Positions 19,609 through 27,573 of a DNA stretch of 64,000 nt are shown piece by piece. The stretch comes from Asaccharospora irregularis DSM 2635 (GTDB lineage Bacteria; Bacillota; Clostridia; Peptostreptococcales; Peptostreptococcaceae). The position numbers were made by a program, and so were the translations under genes. The notes under the pieces are model-generated. The model was given only the letters and a program-made list of their open reading frames with translations. It was not told where the DNA came from and ran no database searches. The stretch's first letter is position 1. Every line of letters starts with the position of its first letter. The stretch is taken from positions 1-64,000 of the forward strand of contig NZ_FQWX01000014.1 in the NCBI RefSeq assembly GCF_900129815.1, read 5' to 3'.

Positions 19609-20817
19609 TCAGTCTTTATATATATCTCTCAAACTCTCCACCACATACTCAATATCTTCATCTGTCAACAAAGTATGAAGTGGCAATGTAATCTCATTTT
19701 TATACATATCAAATGCATTCGGATAATCTTCCATTTTAAACCCTAAGTTCTTATATGCTGAATGCATTGGAAGCGGCTTGTAATGCACATTACTTGATAC
19801 ACCTTTCTCAGCCATCTTCGTAATAACATCGTTTCTAAAAGCTTCATCTTCCCCATTAAGTCTTAACAAGTATAGATGACCACAAGATTGATAGGTCTCA
19901 TCATAGTGCTTCATAGATGTTACTTCTAGTTGGCTCAATAAAGCATCATACTTTTCAATGATTTCTTTTCTTCTACCAAGAATCTCTGGATATCTTTTGA
20001 ACTGAGCAAGTCCAAGCGATGCCATGATATCAGTCATGTTGCATTTATAGTTTGGAGCTACGATGTCATACTCCCAAGCACCGAGTTTAGTCTTAGTAAG
20101 GGCATCCTTTGATTGGCCATGAAGGGAAAGAAGCATATACTGTTTATAAATCTCTTCATTATCAAAGCCATCAATATCTCTCCAAGTAACCATACCACCT
20201 TCAGCTGTAGTTAAATTCTTTACAGCATGAAAAGAGAAAGATGTGAAGTCAGCAACTTCGCCACTCATCTTTCCTTTATAAGTAGCCCCTATTGAGTGAG
20301 CTGCGTCAGCAATAACAGCAACTCTACCAAATGCCTTTTGTAGGTCATTAGAAGGATTGAATAGTTGCTTCTTACTTTCTACAGCTTCAAAAATTCTATC
20401 ATAGTCACACATCACGCCAGCAATATCAACTGGAATGATGGCTTTTGTCTTTTCTGTAATGGCATCAGCAATCCCATCATAATCAATATGGAAAGAGTCC
20501 TTTCCTGAATCGACAAGAACAACCTTTGCTCCTACATGAGTGATTACACTTGCAGAAGCAGAATAAGTATAAGCACAAGTAATGACTTCATCACCTGGTC
20601 CAATACCAAGAAGTCTTAAAGTCATCTCCATTGCAGCTGTTGCTGAATTGAGAGCAACTGCTTTTGATGTATTGCAATACTCAGCAATTTGCTTTTCGAA
20701 TAATTTTGTTTTAGGCCCTGTTGTAATCCAACCAGACTTTAAAGTATCAACTACTTCATTGATCTCTTCATCTGAAATATCTGGTGGTGAAAATGGAATG
20801 CTTCTCAATTCAGTCAT
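19609..20817 (-). CDS. DegT/DnrJ/EryC1 family sugar aminotransferase (SpsC/PseC-like)
   Basis: PLP enzyme of 402 residues that installs the amino group on a 4-keto nucleotide sugar. Conserved blocks are SGWITTGPKTKLFEKQIAEY, ALNSATAAMEMTLRLLGIGP, DAAHSIGATY and SFHAVKNLTTAEGG, whose Lys near residue 205 should bind PLP. It is preceded by GAGAGGGCG. No matching 4,6-dehydratase lies in the window, so the substrate-making step must come from elsewhere. The GC content looks somewhat higher than in its neighbours, as for galE. Confidence 0.9.
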   Translation of the reverse strand: MTELRSIPFSPPDISDEEINEVVDTLKSGWITTGPKTKLFEKQIAEYCNTSKAVALNSATAAMEMTLRLLGIGPGDEVITCAYTYSASASVITHVGAKVVLVDSGKDSFHIDYDGIADAITEKTKAIIPVDIAGVMCDYDRIFEAVESKKQLFNPSNDLQKAFGRVAVIADAAHSIGATYKGKMSGEVADFTSFSFHAVKNLTTAEGGMVTWRDIDGFDNEEIYKQYMLLSLHGQSKDALTKTKLGAWEYDIVAPNYKCNMTDIMASLGLAQFKRYPEILGRRKEIIEKYDALLSQLEVTSMKHYDETYQSCGHLYLLRLNGEDEAFRNDVITKMAEKGVSSNVHYKPLPMHSAYKNLGFKMEDYPNAFDMYKNEITLPLHTLLTDEDIEYVVESLRDIYKD

Positions 20818-21041
20818 CTTATTCGCCCTCTCTTAAATAGTTTCTTTTGTGTTTTTCATCTATATAATGTATAGGTACTTATGTTTACAGCACCTTAATT
20901 TCCTGGTTTATGTAAATTGGTTAAATGCTGCTATCTTTTAAATGTACATTTTTGGTTTTCTGTTGAAACCCTTGATATTACTACCTTACAGCCTCTTTAT
21001 CCTTTCACCATACTCACGTCGCTCTAACCATCCAATCAAAC

Positions 21042-21383
21042 TTACAAATAAGGCACTTCCCCTTCATCATGTTCATCTTTATTAGTATGCACACTACATC
21101 TAACTTGTCCATTATTATAGCTAATATCTCTATTTTCTGGACATATATCTTTACCATACTGTATTATATATCCCTCAAATATTTGATCACTATGATTTAA
21201 ACCTTCAGTTATCAAATATGCATAGTACATCCTTTCTAATTCTCTACAATTTGTATCACAAACCTGTCCCCTGACCTTTCCTATATAAGCATTAAAACGG
21301 GGAACAGCAATAATTATTAATATAGCTAATATCCCTATAACTACTATGAGTTCAACCAAAGTAAAACCTTTATTATTTTTCAT
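21042..21383 (-). CDS. type IV prepilin-like protein
   Basis: 113 residues. The prepilin cleavage motif KGFTLVELIVVIGILAILIIIA occupies the N-terminus, with cleavage expected after Gly6 and the Glu at mature position 5 present. The short C-terminal globular part holds four cysteines and an acidic tail. It sits alone between loaP and the sugar genes, with no pilus assembly genes in the window. It may be a minor pilin or ComGC-type pseudopilin that relies on assembly genes elsewhere. Confidence 0.85.
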   Translation of the reverse strand: MKNNKGFTLVELIVVIGILAILIIIAVPRFNAYIGKVRGQVCDTNCRELERMYYAYLITEGLNHSDQIFEGYIIQYGKDICPENRDISYNNGQVRCSVHTNKDEHDEGEVPYL

Positions 21384-21525
21384 ATTAATCCCTTATAGTT
21401 TGCTTCAATCCAATTTCCTACCTCAAGGCATAGCTTCGCCCATTCACATGACTTAAACTATCATGCTACAGTCTTAGCTATAACCTCCTTTGCTCCTACT
21501 TGGGCCGAAACACCAAATATTTACA

Positions 21526-22041
21526 TTAGATTTTGTCTATAAAGTCTATTCCTAGTTGAACTATCCTTGTTTCTCCTAAAAAGTCCATTTTTACCTTAGC
21601 TCGTCCTTTTCTTGCATCTATACTTTCTATATTTGCTTCAAAGCCTGCTAGTGGACCTTGTATTATCTTTATTTTTTCATCTATCTTATAAGCTATTGAT
21701 ATCCCTACATTTTCATCTTCTCGTAAAAGTATATTTAAAGCTCTTAATTCTCTTTTGTCTATTTCTAGCAAACCATCTTCATCTTTTAAAAAGTTTGTTG
21801 CTAAGGGTAACGTTTTCATTTTGTAATAGTCTTCTACCGATATTTCTCCTTTTAAGAGAACATATCCTGGAAAAAGTTTTCTCTTCACAATTTCCCATTT
21901 CCCTGATTTTCTTTCTCTCAGTTCTCTCGTTGGAACTATTGCTTTTATATCTTTAAATGTAGCTTCTATTGCCACCTTAGTCTTTTCTTCTTGCCCTGTT
22001 ATCACAAATAGTGCATACCAAGGAGTTGATTCTATTTTCAT
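21526..22041 (-). CDS. loaP: LoaP, NusG-family antiterminator
   Basis: 171 residues. The NGN domain starts WYALFVITGQEEKTKVAIE, continues with KRKLFPGYVLLKGE, and is followed by a KOW domain at about residues 125-165 (IIQGPLAGFEANIESIDARKGRAKV). LoaP is the NusG paralogue that promotes read-through of long polysaccharide and antibiotic operons in Firmicutes after binding a leader RNA hairpin. Location at the head of an 18-kb sugar operon agrees. It overlaps the regulator gene upstream by 4 nt. The matching RNA hairpin was not identified with confidence. Confidence 0.88.
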   Translation of the reverse strand: MKIESTPWYALFVITGQEEKTKVAIEATFKDIKAIVPTRELRERKSGKWEIVKRKLFPGYVLLKGEISVEDYYKMKTLPLATNFLKDEDGLLEIDKRELRALNILLREDENVGISIAYKIDEKIKIIQGPLAGFEANIESIDARKGRAKVKMDFLGETRIVQLGIDFIDKI

Positions 22042-22652
22042 TCTGTAAAGAACCTCTCTATCTTATCCCCCGGATAATCTATTTCTTCTAGTTTTTTTCT
22101 TATTTCGTCTTCAAAAGTATAGCTTGTTATGACAATTCCATCGTGTTTATAGTCTTTTATTTCTTCTCTAGATATTATCTTATATCCTAGCATTTCTGTA
22201 TTTTGTCTATCCTTATCATCATCTATTAAGGCTACTACTTTTAAAGATTTATCTGTTCTATATTTTAATATCCCTAGTATTGTCTGTGCAACTTCTCCGG
22301 CTCCGTATATTAAGATATTTTCGTATCCTTTATCTTCTAATCCTACTAAAAACTTTTCAATGTTTTCTTCTGCTAATCTATACAATTCTAGGAGTTCATG
22401 AAAATATGTGATTGAAAGATATCTTTTTCTTTTTATACCTTTAGGAGTAATATTGTAATGTACTACTTTTGCAGATTTATAATCCCTTATTAGTAAGTTT
22501 CTTTCTTCTAAATCTTCCATATATTCATTTACAGTAGAAGGTGCTCCACCTACTGCTCGTGCTATCCCTTTTTGTGTGGTGTTTGGGTTTTCTTCTATAT
22601 GCTGTAATAGCAACATTTCTTTTAGTGTTTTTGTAGGGCTAAAAAAATTCAT
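22038..22652 (-). CDS. winged-helix regulator fused to a PglD/FlaA1-like Rossmann domain
   Basis: 204 residues. Residues 10-80 form a winged helix-turn-helix (LLLQHIEENPNTTQKGIARA, then APSTVNEYMEDLEERNLL, then VVHYNITPKGIKRK). Residues about 110-200 form a Rossmann unit with NILIYGAGEVAQTILGIL and VVALIDDD, like the N-terminal part of PglD and FlaA1/CapD proteins. This suggests a transcription factor that senses a nucleotide or nucleotide sugar. It is the first gene of the operon, and its promoter overlaps an inverted repeat, consistent with self-regulation. The sensing role is inference. Confidence 0.75.
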   Translation of the reverse strand: MNFFSPTKTLKEMLLLQHIEENPNTTQKGIARAVGGAPSTVNEYMEDLEERNLLIRDYKSAKVVHYNITPKGIKRKRYLSITYFHELLELYRLAEENIEKFLVGLEDKGYENILIYGAGEVAQTILGILKYRTDKSLKVVALIDDDKDRQNTEMLGYKIISREEIKDYKHDGIVITSYTFEDEIRKKLEEIDYPGDKIERFFTE

Positions 22653-22693
22653 ATTTTTTCTCCTTTATTTAAATTCGAACTACGAACGATAAT

Positions 22694-22727
22694 ATCTTAT
22701 CATAAATCATTCACATTGTAAATGATT
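22694..22727 (-). promoter_or_regulatory. promoter and candidate operator of the loaP/polysaccharide operon
   Basis: On the minus strand, TTTACA at 22717-22722 and TAAGAT at 22694-22699 are spaced 17 nt apart. A palindrome (AATCATT, 9 nt, AATGATT at 22705-22727) covers the -35 box. A winged-helix protein encoded just downstream is the natural candidate to bind it. The palindrome is symmetric at seven positions each side. Confidence 0.65.
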
Positions 22728-22811
22728 ATGGCATTTTTTTGTAAAATATTTCTGTTTTTATATATTTTTGTCTTTTCTTGTTTCTCTGTTTTTTTGAATT
22801 TGTGAATAATA

Positions 22812-22856
22812 AAAGAGTAGTTCTTAAATACTTATACTATACAAGAACTACTCTTT
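22812..22856 (-). terminator. terminator after the moaA-like gene
   Basis: Perfect 14-bp inverted repeat (AAAGAGTAGTTCTT and its complement) with a 17-nt loop and a T-rich run on the minus-strand side. It ends the leftward moaA-like transcript before the polysaccharide promoter. Confidence 0.75.
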
Positions 22857-22875
22857 CATATTTTTGTATAAAACT

Positions 22876-23835
22876 CTATCCTCCGATTTCATACATACAC
22901 TTATCACAACCACTAACTCCATTTTTGACTATTCTATGATTTTTAGGTTTTTTTAATATTATATCTTTGATTTCTTCCCTAAATAAAAGTGGTTTATTTA
23001 AATATCTTTTTATATCTACTTCATCACCCGAATTGAGGCATAACTTTATTGTTCCTCTATTTGTTATTATTATCTTATTACAATCCTCACAAAATGGATC
23101 ACTAATGGATGATATAACTCCTACTCTACCTTTAGCCCCTTTGAATTTATAATAATATGCAGAACTATCTTCTTGCTTTCCTAACTTAAAAAGCCCTTCT
23201 ACATTATCCAATAAATTTTTGGTATTAATATAGCCTTTATTATGTATTCTTTTTGCTTCCCCCAAGGGCATAAGTTCCACGAATCTTAGATCTATAGAAG
23301 AGTATTTAGTAAGCTCCATGAAATCATAAATTTCATCGTCATTAAATCCGTCTATTAATGTACAATTTATTTTTACCTTTATCCCTAGTCTCAAGCAGAC
23401 ATCTATAGATTTAAGAACATTTTTTAATAGGCCACCTCTGGTCACTGTTTTATATTTATATTCCTTTAATGAAGTTAAGTTAATGTTTGCACTAGTTAAA
23501 CCACTATCTTTTAATTTATAAGCAATCTCATCTAAACCAATACCATTTGTAGTTATGCCTATGTTTTTTATATTACATTCTTTGCTTGCAAATTCCACAA
23601 GGTCGCATAAACTAGGATGTAATAACGGTTCACCACCAGTAAATTTGATTTTTGTTATACCAAGCGTTGCCATTGATTTTATAAGAAACTTATAATCATT
23701 AACGCTTAAATCATTATTAATATAGTTTTTATCAAATTCTATATCTGGTGGCATACAGTAAATACACCTTAGGTTACACTTATCTGTAAGTGAAATTCGA
23801 AGATAGTTTATCTTTCTACCGTATTCATCTTTCAT
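22876..23835 (-). CDS. moaA: MoaA-like GTP 3',8-cyclase (radical SAM)
   Basis: First step of molybdopterin synthesis: converts GTP to 3',8-cyclo-dihydro-GTP. 319 residues. The radical SAM cluster motif CNLRCIYC lies at about residues 18-25. KFTGGEPLLHP is the SAM-binding GGEP block. The second iron-sulphur cluster cysteines are in FCEDCNKIIITNRGTIKLCL. The protein ends in the di-glycine tail GG that MoaA needs for activity. No other moa or moe genes are nearby, so the rest of the pathway must be elsewhere. It is transcribed alone. Confidence 0.9.
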   Translation of the reverse strand: MKDEYGRKINYLRISLTDKCNLRCIYCMPPDIEFDKNYINNDLSVNDYKFLIKSMATLGITKIKFTGGEPLLHPSLCDLVEFASKECNIKNIGITTNGIGLDEIAYKLKDSGLTSANINLTSLKEYKYKTVTRGGLLKNVLKSIDVCLRLGIKVKINCTLIDGFNDDEIYDFMELTKYSSIDLRFVELMPLGEAKRIHNKGYINTKNLLDNVEGLFKLGKQEDSSAYYYKFKGAKGRVGVISSISDPFCEDCNKIIITNRGTIKLCLNSGDEVDIKRYLNKPLLFREEIKDIILKKPKNHRIVKNGVSGCDKCMYEIGG

Positions 23836-24007
23836 ATTTAGCTACCCTCTTTGTCTATTTTATATACATATAATTGCATAATAATTTCTCTTAAAGTCAA
23901 TATTAATTATTACTAATTTTTTATACAAGTATATTATATACTATAATTTTGTCTGTTTATATAATATTATTGTATTTTTTTATATTCATCTAAATTTTTT
24001 CAACAAA

Positions 24008-24050
24008 AAACGTATAATAAAACTTTTTGACAAGTGTTTACTATACGTTT
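24008..24050 (-). terminator. terminator after the small membrane ORF
   Basis: A 9-bp stem (AAACGTATA/TATACGTTT) with a long loop is followed by a run of T on the minus strand. It lies just after the stop of the small ORF at 24056, which supports that ORF being part of the ybjQ transcript. Confidence 0.6.
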
Positions 24051-24055
24051 TAAAT

Positions 24056-24205
24056 TTAATAGTCTTTATAATCTTTAAACTCTTTTTTCTCATTCTCTTT
24101 TTCTCTATTTCTTTCAACTATTTTAAGAACTATAAGAACTATACTTCCTATAATAATAGCTAAATAAAAAATACAAATAAGTATCACTATTACAACACCA
24201 CACAA
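24056..24205 (-). CDS. small single-pass membrane protein, 49 residues
   Basis: An open frame with a TTG start (alternative GTG six codons later) lies 32 nt after ybjQ in the same direction. It encodes a hydrophobic helix (VIVILICIFYLAIIIGSIVL) and then a highly charged tail rich in Glu and Lys. The amphipathic design and the terminator just after its stop suggest a real small protein. The ribosome binding site is poor, so the start is uncertain and the call is tentative. No family recognised. Confidence 0.45.
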   Translation of the reverse strand: MCGVVIVILICIFYLAIIIGSIVLIVLKIVERNREKENEKKEFKDYKDY

Positions 24206-24237
24206 TCTAACTTTTAAATTGTCTATTTAATAATATT

Positions 24238-24561
24238 CTACTCACAATCTTCAACAAATACAGCCGTACCATAAGCAAGCATTTCTGCCGCACCTTGCAT
24301 AACTGCAGCTGAAGTCAATCTAAATCCTATTATTGCATTTGCACCTTTTGACTTTGCATCATCTGCCATTCTACCTATCGCTATTTGTCTTGCCTCTGTT
24401 AACATTTCATTATATCCTGTAAGTTCGCCTCCAACAAGGTGTTTAAAACTAGCTCCTATATCTTTGCCAACATGTTTTGCTCTTATTGTACTTCCTTTTA
24501 CCAACCCATAAACCTCTGTTATTTTTTTACCTGGTACATTATCAGTAGTTAATATTAACAT
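24238..24561 (-). CDS. YbjQ/UPF0145 family protein
   Basis: 107 residues from an ATG preceded by GAGGGAGATGAG; an upstream in-frame ATG would add 15 residues not seen in the family. Conserved blocks are LILTTDNVPGKKITEVYGLV, GGELTGYNEML, ARQIAIGRM, and AKSKGANAIIGFR. The family (also called heavy-metal-binding domain, DUF74) forms pentameric rings, but its biochemical function is not established. Confidence 0.85.
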   Translation of the reverse strand: MLILTTDNVPGKKITEVYGLVKGSTIRAKHVGKDIGASFKHLVGGELTGYNEMLTEARQIAIGRMADDAKSKGANAIIGFRLTSAAVMQGAAEMLAYGTAVFVEDCE

Positions 24562-24678
24562 AAATCTCATCTCCCTCTTATGTATTTCTTCTATTATATC
24601 ATTCATAATACAAATGTTAAAATATTTTTAATCACCTCTACTACAAGTTTAAATATTATATAATATGGAGGTGTATTT

Positions 24679-25218
24679 ATGACAGACTTAGGATTACTTC
24701 AGACTCTTATTATAAGTTTTATTTTTACCCTAGATGCTTTTTTTGTATCAGTAGCATACGGTATGTCTGGTATTTCATTGAAAAAAACTTTCACATTAGC
24801 ATCTTTGGTAAGTTTGTTTTGTGGTATTAGTATAGTTTTAGGTTTGTTTATAGGAGATGTGTTGCTTAAAAATAACTATATATATACGCTAATTGGTACT
24901 ATCATATTCGGTTTCGGATTCAATATGATTTTCCAAAAAAATCAGAGTGAAATTCCTAAGGAACTTACTTTTTTAAATATATTGTTATTCTCATTAAGCC
25001 TTAGCATAGATAGTTTTTCTATATCAATAGCTCTTAGTTCTCAATACAATATAACTTTAGTTAGTATTTTTATATTCTGCTTAGTTTCATTTGTAATGAC
25101 AATTTCAGGCCTTCTATGTGGAAAAGTTTTATCTAAAAGTAACCCAAAACATCCAAACGTTTTTCAGGGAGTTGCAATGTGCATAATATCTTATAGAATG
25201 CTTCTAAAACTAAGATAA
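24679..25218 (+). CDS. MntP/YtaF-like cation exporter
   Basis: 179 residues with six membrane helices in two similar halves. Asp in TLDAFFVSVAYG (helix 1) and SIDSFSISIAL (helix 4) is the repeated signature of the MntP manganese efflux family. The sporulation protein YtaF shares the fold. It has GGAGGTG upstream and diverges from ybjQ across about 115 nt. There is no manganese riboswitch in that space. Substrate is inferred. Confidence 0.8.
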   Translation: MTDLGLLQTLIISFIFTLDAFFVSVAYGMSGISLKKTFTLASLVSLFCGISIVLGLFIGDVLLKNNYIYTLIGTIIFGFGFNMIFQKNQSEIPKELTFLNILLFSLSLSIDSFSISIALSSQYNITLVSIFIFCLVSFVMTISGLLCGKVLSKSNPKHPNVFQGVAMCIISYRMLLKLR

Positions 25219-25245
25219 TAAAGCATCAAACTTAAGAATTAACTT

Positions 25246-25301
25246 AACTGTCTCAAATTTAATTTTCTATTTAAGTATAAAAATTATAATTTGAGACAGT
25301 T
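25246..25301. terminator. bidirectional terminator
   Basis: A perfect 14-bp inverted repeat (AACTGTCTCAAATT and its complement) around a 28-nt AT-rich loop lies between convergent genes. It can end both the mntP-like transcript and the RelA/SpoT-domain gene transcript. Confidence 0.7.
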
Positions 25302-25321
25302 TACTTAAAAGTACTTTTCCT

Positions 25322-26689
25322 TTATTCAAAGATTTGAATAATTTTAGATTTAAGTTTTTTAATAAATACCTTATTATTTAGAATATACTGTTCATAGCTA
25401 TCGCACTCTCTACAAATATAAGATATTGTCTCACTTACTAAAAAGTTTATTTTTTCTAAATTATAATCATACATTGTTTCTACGCTATCTACTTCTATAA
25501 TAGTCTCCGAAATACAATTATATATATCTTTTATTATATACTCGCCTTTTACTTTAAATTGATTTAGAATATGATTTTTACTTTCATCGGATAATACCTC
25601 TCCTTTTATAAACATGATAAAACACTCAAAATCCTGTCTATTATTATACGGTTCTATTTCAAATAATATCCTAAAAAATAAGTTCCATGGAAACTCTGTG
25701 TTTAATCTGTTTCTTATATGTTGTCCTATTTTCTTGCAAAACGAATCATTAAACTCTGGTTCAGATTCAAATTCAATAGACTTGGTAAACTCAATATCTT
25801 TTTTTGCTATATCATTTAATTTGGCGATTTCATCAAACATTATATCCCAAAATAAATCATTTCTATTGTCTTTTTTATTGAATGAATAACTCATTATGGT
25901 TTCACAAGGCTTTTTAAAATCTACAACAAAGCCTATACTATCTCTCATTTTTGCTGAAAAAGCATCATGCGCTATTTTTGCTAAAACCTTCTCTATTTCT
26001 TTTTTTCTTGTTTGATTATCCTGCATGGATTTTGTATTAAAATTCTTATATATGCTAAGAAGTTGATTGTCTATCATAGTTAAATTATTTTTTATAGAAG
26101 CCATCATATCCCTTAGAAAATTATCTGCTAATAAATAAGTATTGTTTTTATAAATTATTTTATGTTCTATTTCACTCCAAAACACATTTACAAGAGATTT
26201 GATTTGAAGTTCAAAATTTATTTCTTTAGCGAGATATGTAAAGGTTCCATCTATCCTGTATATCTCAAATCCATTTTTTTGTTTACTTGGTTGCTTATCA
26301 GATAGTTTTAATTTAATACTCTTATTATCCTTATTATAATAATATATTTTATCATCAGTTTTATTGAAGTGCTTTTTTAATAGTCTATATATTTTATTTT
26401 CATCCTCTATAAACCTACACTCAATTCTAACACCTATAAGATCGGACAATCTATCTATAAGATTCTTTGCCTCTTCATATCTTTTTATATACCTATTTCT
26501 AATTATTTTTTCTCTTAGGCTCGATTCTGATTTTATCCTCGATGATATATTAATATATTCTTGATTTTTTTCCTCTAATATATCTTCAAAGTGATCTTCA
26601 AGTTGATCTGATACTATCTCTAAAATTGGACTCATTACATTTAGCATATTTATTGACTCATCTATAAATTCAAACTCTTTTAACCCCAT
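25322..26689 (-). CDS. RelA/SpoT-domain protein with long C-terminal extension
   Basis: 455 residues from an ATG with GGAGAC upstream. Residues about 15-215 hold the (p)ppGpp synthetase fold: SRIKSESSLREKI, DLIGVRIECRF and FELQIKSLVNVFWSEIEHKI, which match the substrate and catalytic segments of small alarmone synthetases. There is no hydrolase domain before it and no TGS/ACT after it. The remaining 240 residues are unfamiliar. Normal small synthetases are about 210-260 residues, so the tail is unusual. The product could be (p)ppGpp, pppApp or a modified RNA as in some toxic synthetases. It is alone in its transcript. Confidence 0.8.
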   Translation of the reverse strand: MGLKEFEFIDESINMLNVMSPILEIVSDQLEDHFEDILEEKNQEYINISSRIKSESSLREKIIRNRYIKRYEEAKNLIDRLSDLIGVRIECRFIEDENKIYRLLKKHFNKTDDKIYYYNKDNKSIKLKLSDKQPSKQKNGFEIYRIDGTFTYLAKEINFELQIKSLVNVFWSEIEHKIIYKNNTYLLADNFLRDMMASIKNNLTMIDNQLLSIYKNFNTKSMQDNQTRKKEIEKVLAKIAHDAFSAKMRDSIGFVVDFKKPCETIMSYSFNKKDNRNDLFWDIMFDEIAKLNDIAKKDIEFTKSIEFESEPEFNDSFCKKIGQHIRNRLNTEFPWNLFFRILFEIEPYNNRQDFECFIMFIKGEVLSDESKNHILNQFKVKGEYIIKDIYNCISETIIEVDSVETMYDYNLEKINFLVSETISYICRECDSYEQYILNNKVFIKKLKSKIIQIFE

Positions 26690-26873
26690 TTTATGTCTCC
26701 TATGATTTTTATATTTACAACTAATTCTATCATTATTTTCTATTTTAAGTAAATCTCTATGCTGAAATTTCACATATATTTCAAATACATAAATAATATG
26801 ATTTTATATTGCTGTCTAAAATATTGATTTTATGTGCAGAATTTTAGATAGTATAATCTTATTTCATACAAAA

Positions 26874-26921
26874 AGGACTATAAATAAATTTATTTTTTCT
26901 ATAAATTCATCTATAATCCCT
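26874..26921 (-). terminator. terminator of the thiamin operon
   Basis: A long AT-rich stem of about 20 bp with G-U pairs (minus strand GGGATTATAGATGAATTTAT with its partner) ends in CCTTTTTG. It follows the thiE-like gene. Confidence 0.65.
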
Positions 26922-26937
26922 ATATTTATACACATTG

Positions 26938-27573
26938 TTATTTTTTTAAGTATTCACCTACAGTTTTTCCTACATTACTAGACATCATAACTGTAGACAT
27001 TACAGCAAAATCATCACAATATTTTAAAACCTCATCTACGTTTGATGGTAATATCCCACCTAGAGCAACCACCTTTAATCTTGTTAATTTCCTCGCTTCT
27101 TTCAGTAAAGTAATACCTCTAGGTTTTAAATTTTCTTTACACTTGGTTTTATATATATGTGACAGTGTTATATAATCTATATCTATATCCTTATTTTCTA
27201 TAATTTTCTTTAATAAAACTATTTCATCTAGACTATGAAGCGATAACCCTATGATTTTTTTATTATTAAAGCTATATCCATCCTTTAGTAATTCTAAGAA
27301 TCTATTAAATGGTAAATGTATCCCATCACAATTAAAGTTTTCAAATACATTTATGTTGGTGTTTATAATTAAGTTTATATTTTTTATATTATTTAAATCT
27401 ATGGATTTCCTAACTTCTAAATAAACTTTTCCCAGACAATCATCATCTAGATCTTTTTCTCTTATTATTATATTCTCCACACCACTCTTTGCTGCATCTA
27501 CTATCACTTTTATATAATTTTCTTCACTACACAAATGCCTATTGGTTATAAGATACACTAAAATCTCTCCCAA
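26938..27573 (-). CDS. thiE: thiamine phosphate synthase-like protein (ThiE/TenI)
   Basis: TIM-barrel protein of 211 residues and the last gene of the thiamin operon. It shows LITNRHLC, ENIIIREKDL, a phosphate-loop-like segment GLSLHSLDE, and VALGGILPSNVDEVL at the end. ThiE joins the thiazole and pyrimidine phosphates. TenI instead tautomerises the thiazole. Gene order fits either, and the short C-terminal region does not settle the choice. It overlaps thiH by 16 nt. Confidence 0.75.
   Translation of the reverse strand: MGEILVYLITNRHLCSEENYIKVIVDAAKSGVENIIIREKDLDDDCLGKVYLEVRKSIDLNNIKNINLIINTNINVFENFNCDGIHLPFNRFLELLKDGYSFNNKKIIGLSLHSLDEIVLLKKIIENKDIDIDYITLSHIYKTKCKENLKPRGITLLKEARKLTRLKVVALGGILPSNVDEVLKYCDDFAVMSTVMMSSNVGKTVGEYLKK

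Noticed and set aside
21384-21525. Cyclic di-GMP riboswitch
   Set aside because: Sequence has GGAGCAAAGGAGG-like text but lacks the conserved aptamer blocks.
22741-22800. Extra promoter in the T-rich stretch upstream of the regulator
   Set aside because: No -35 and -10 pair with acceptable spacing; the clear promoter is nearer the gene.
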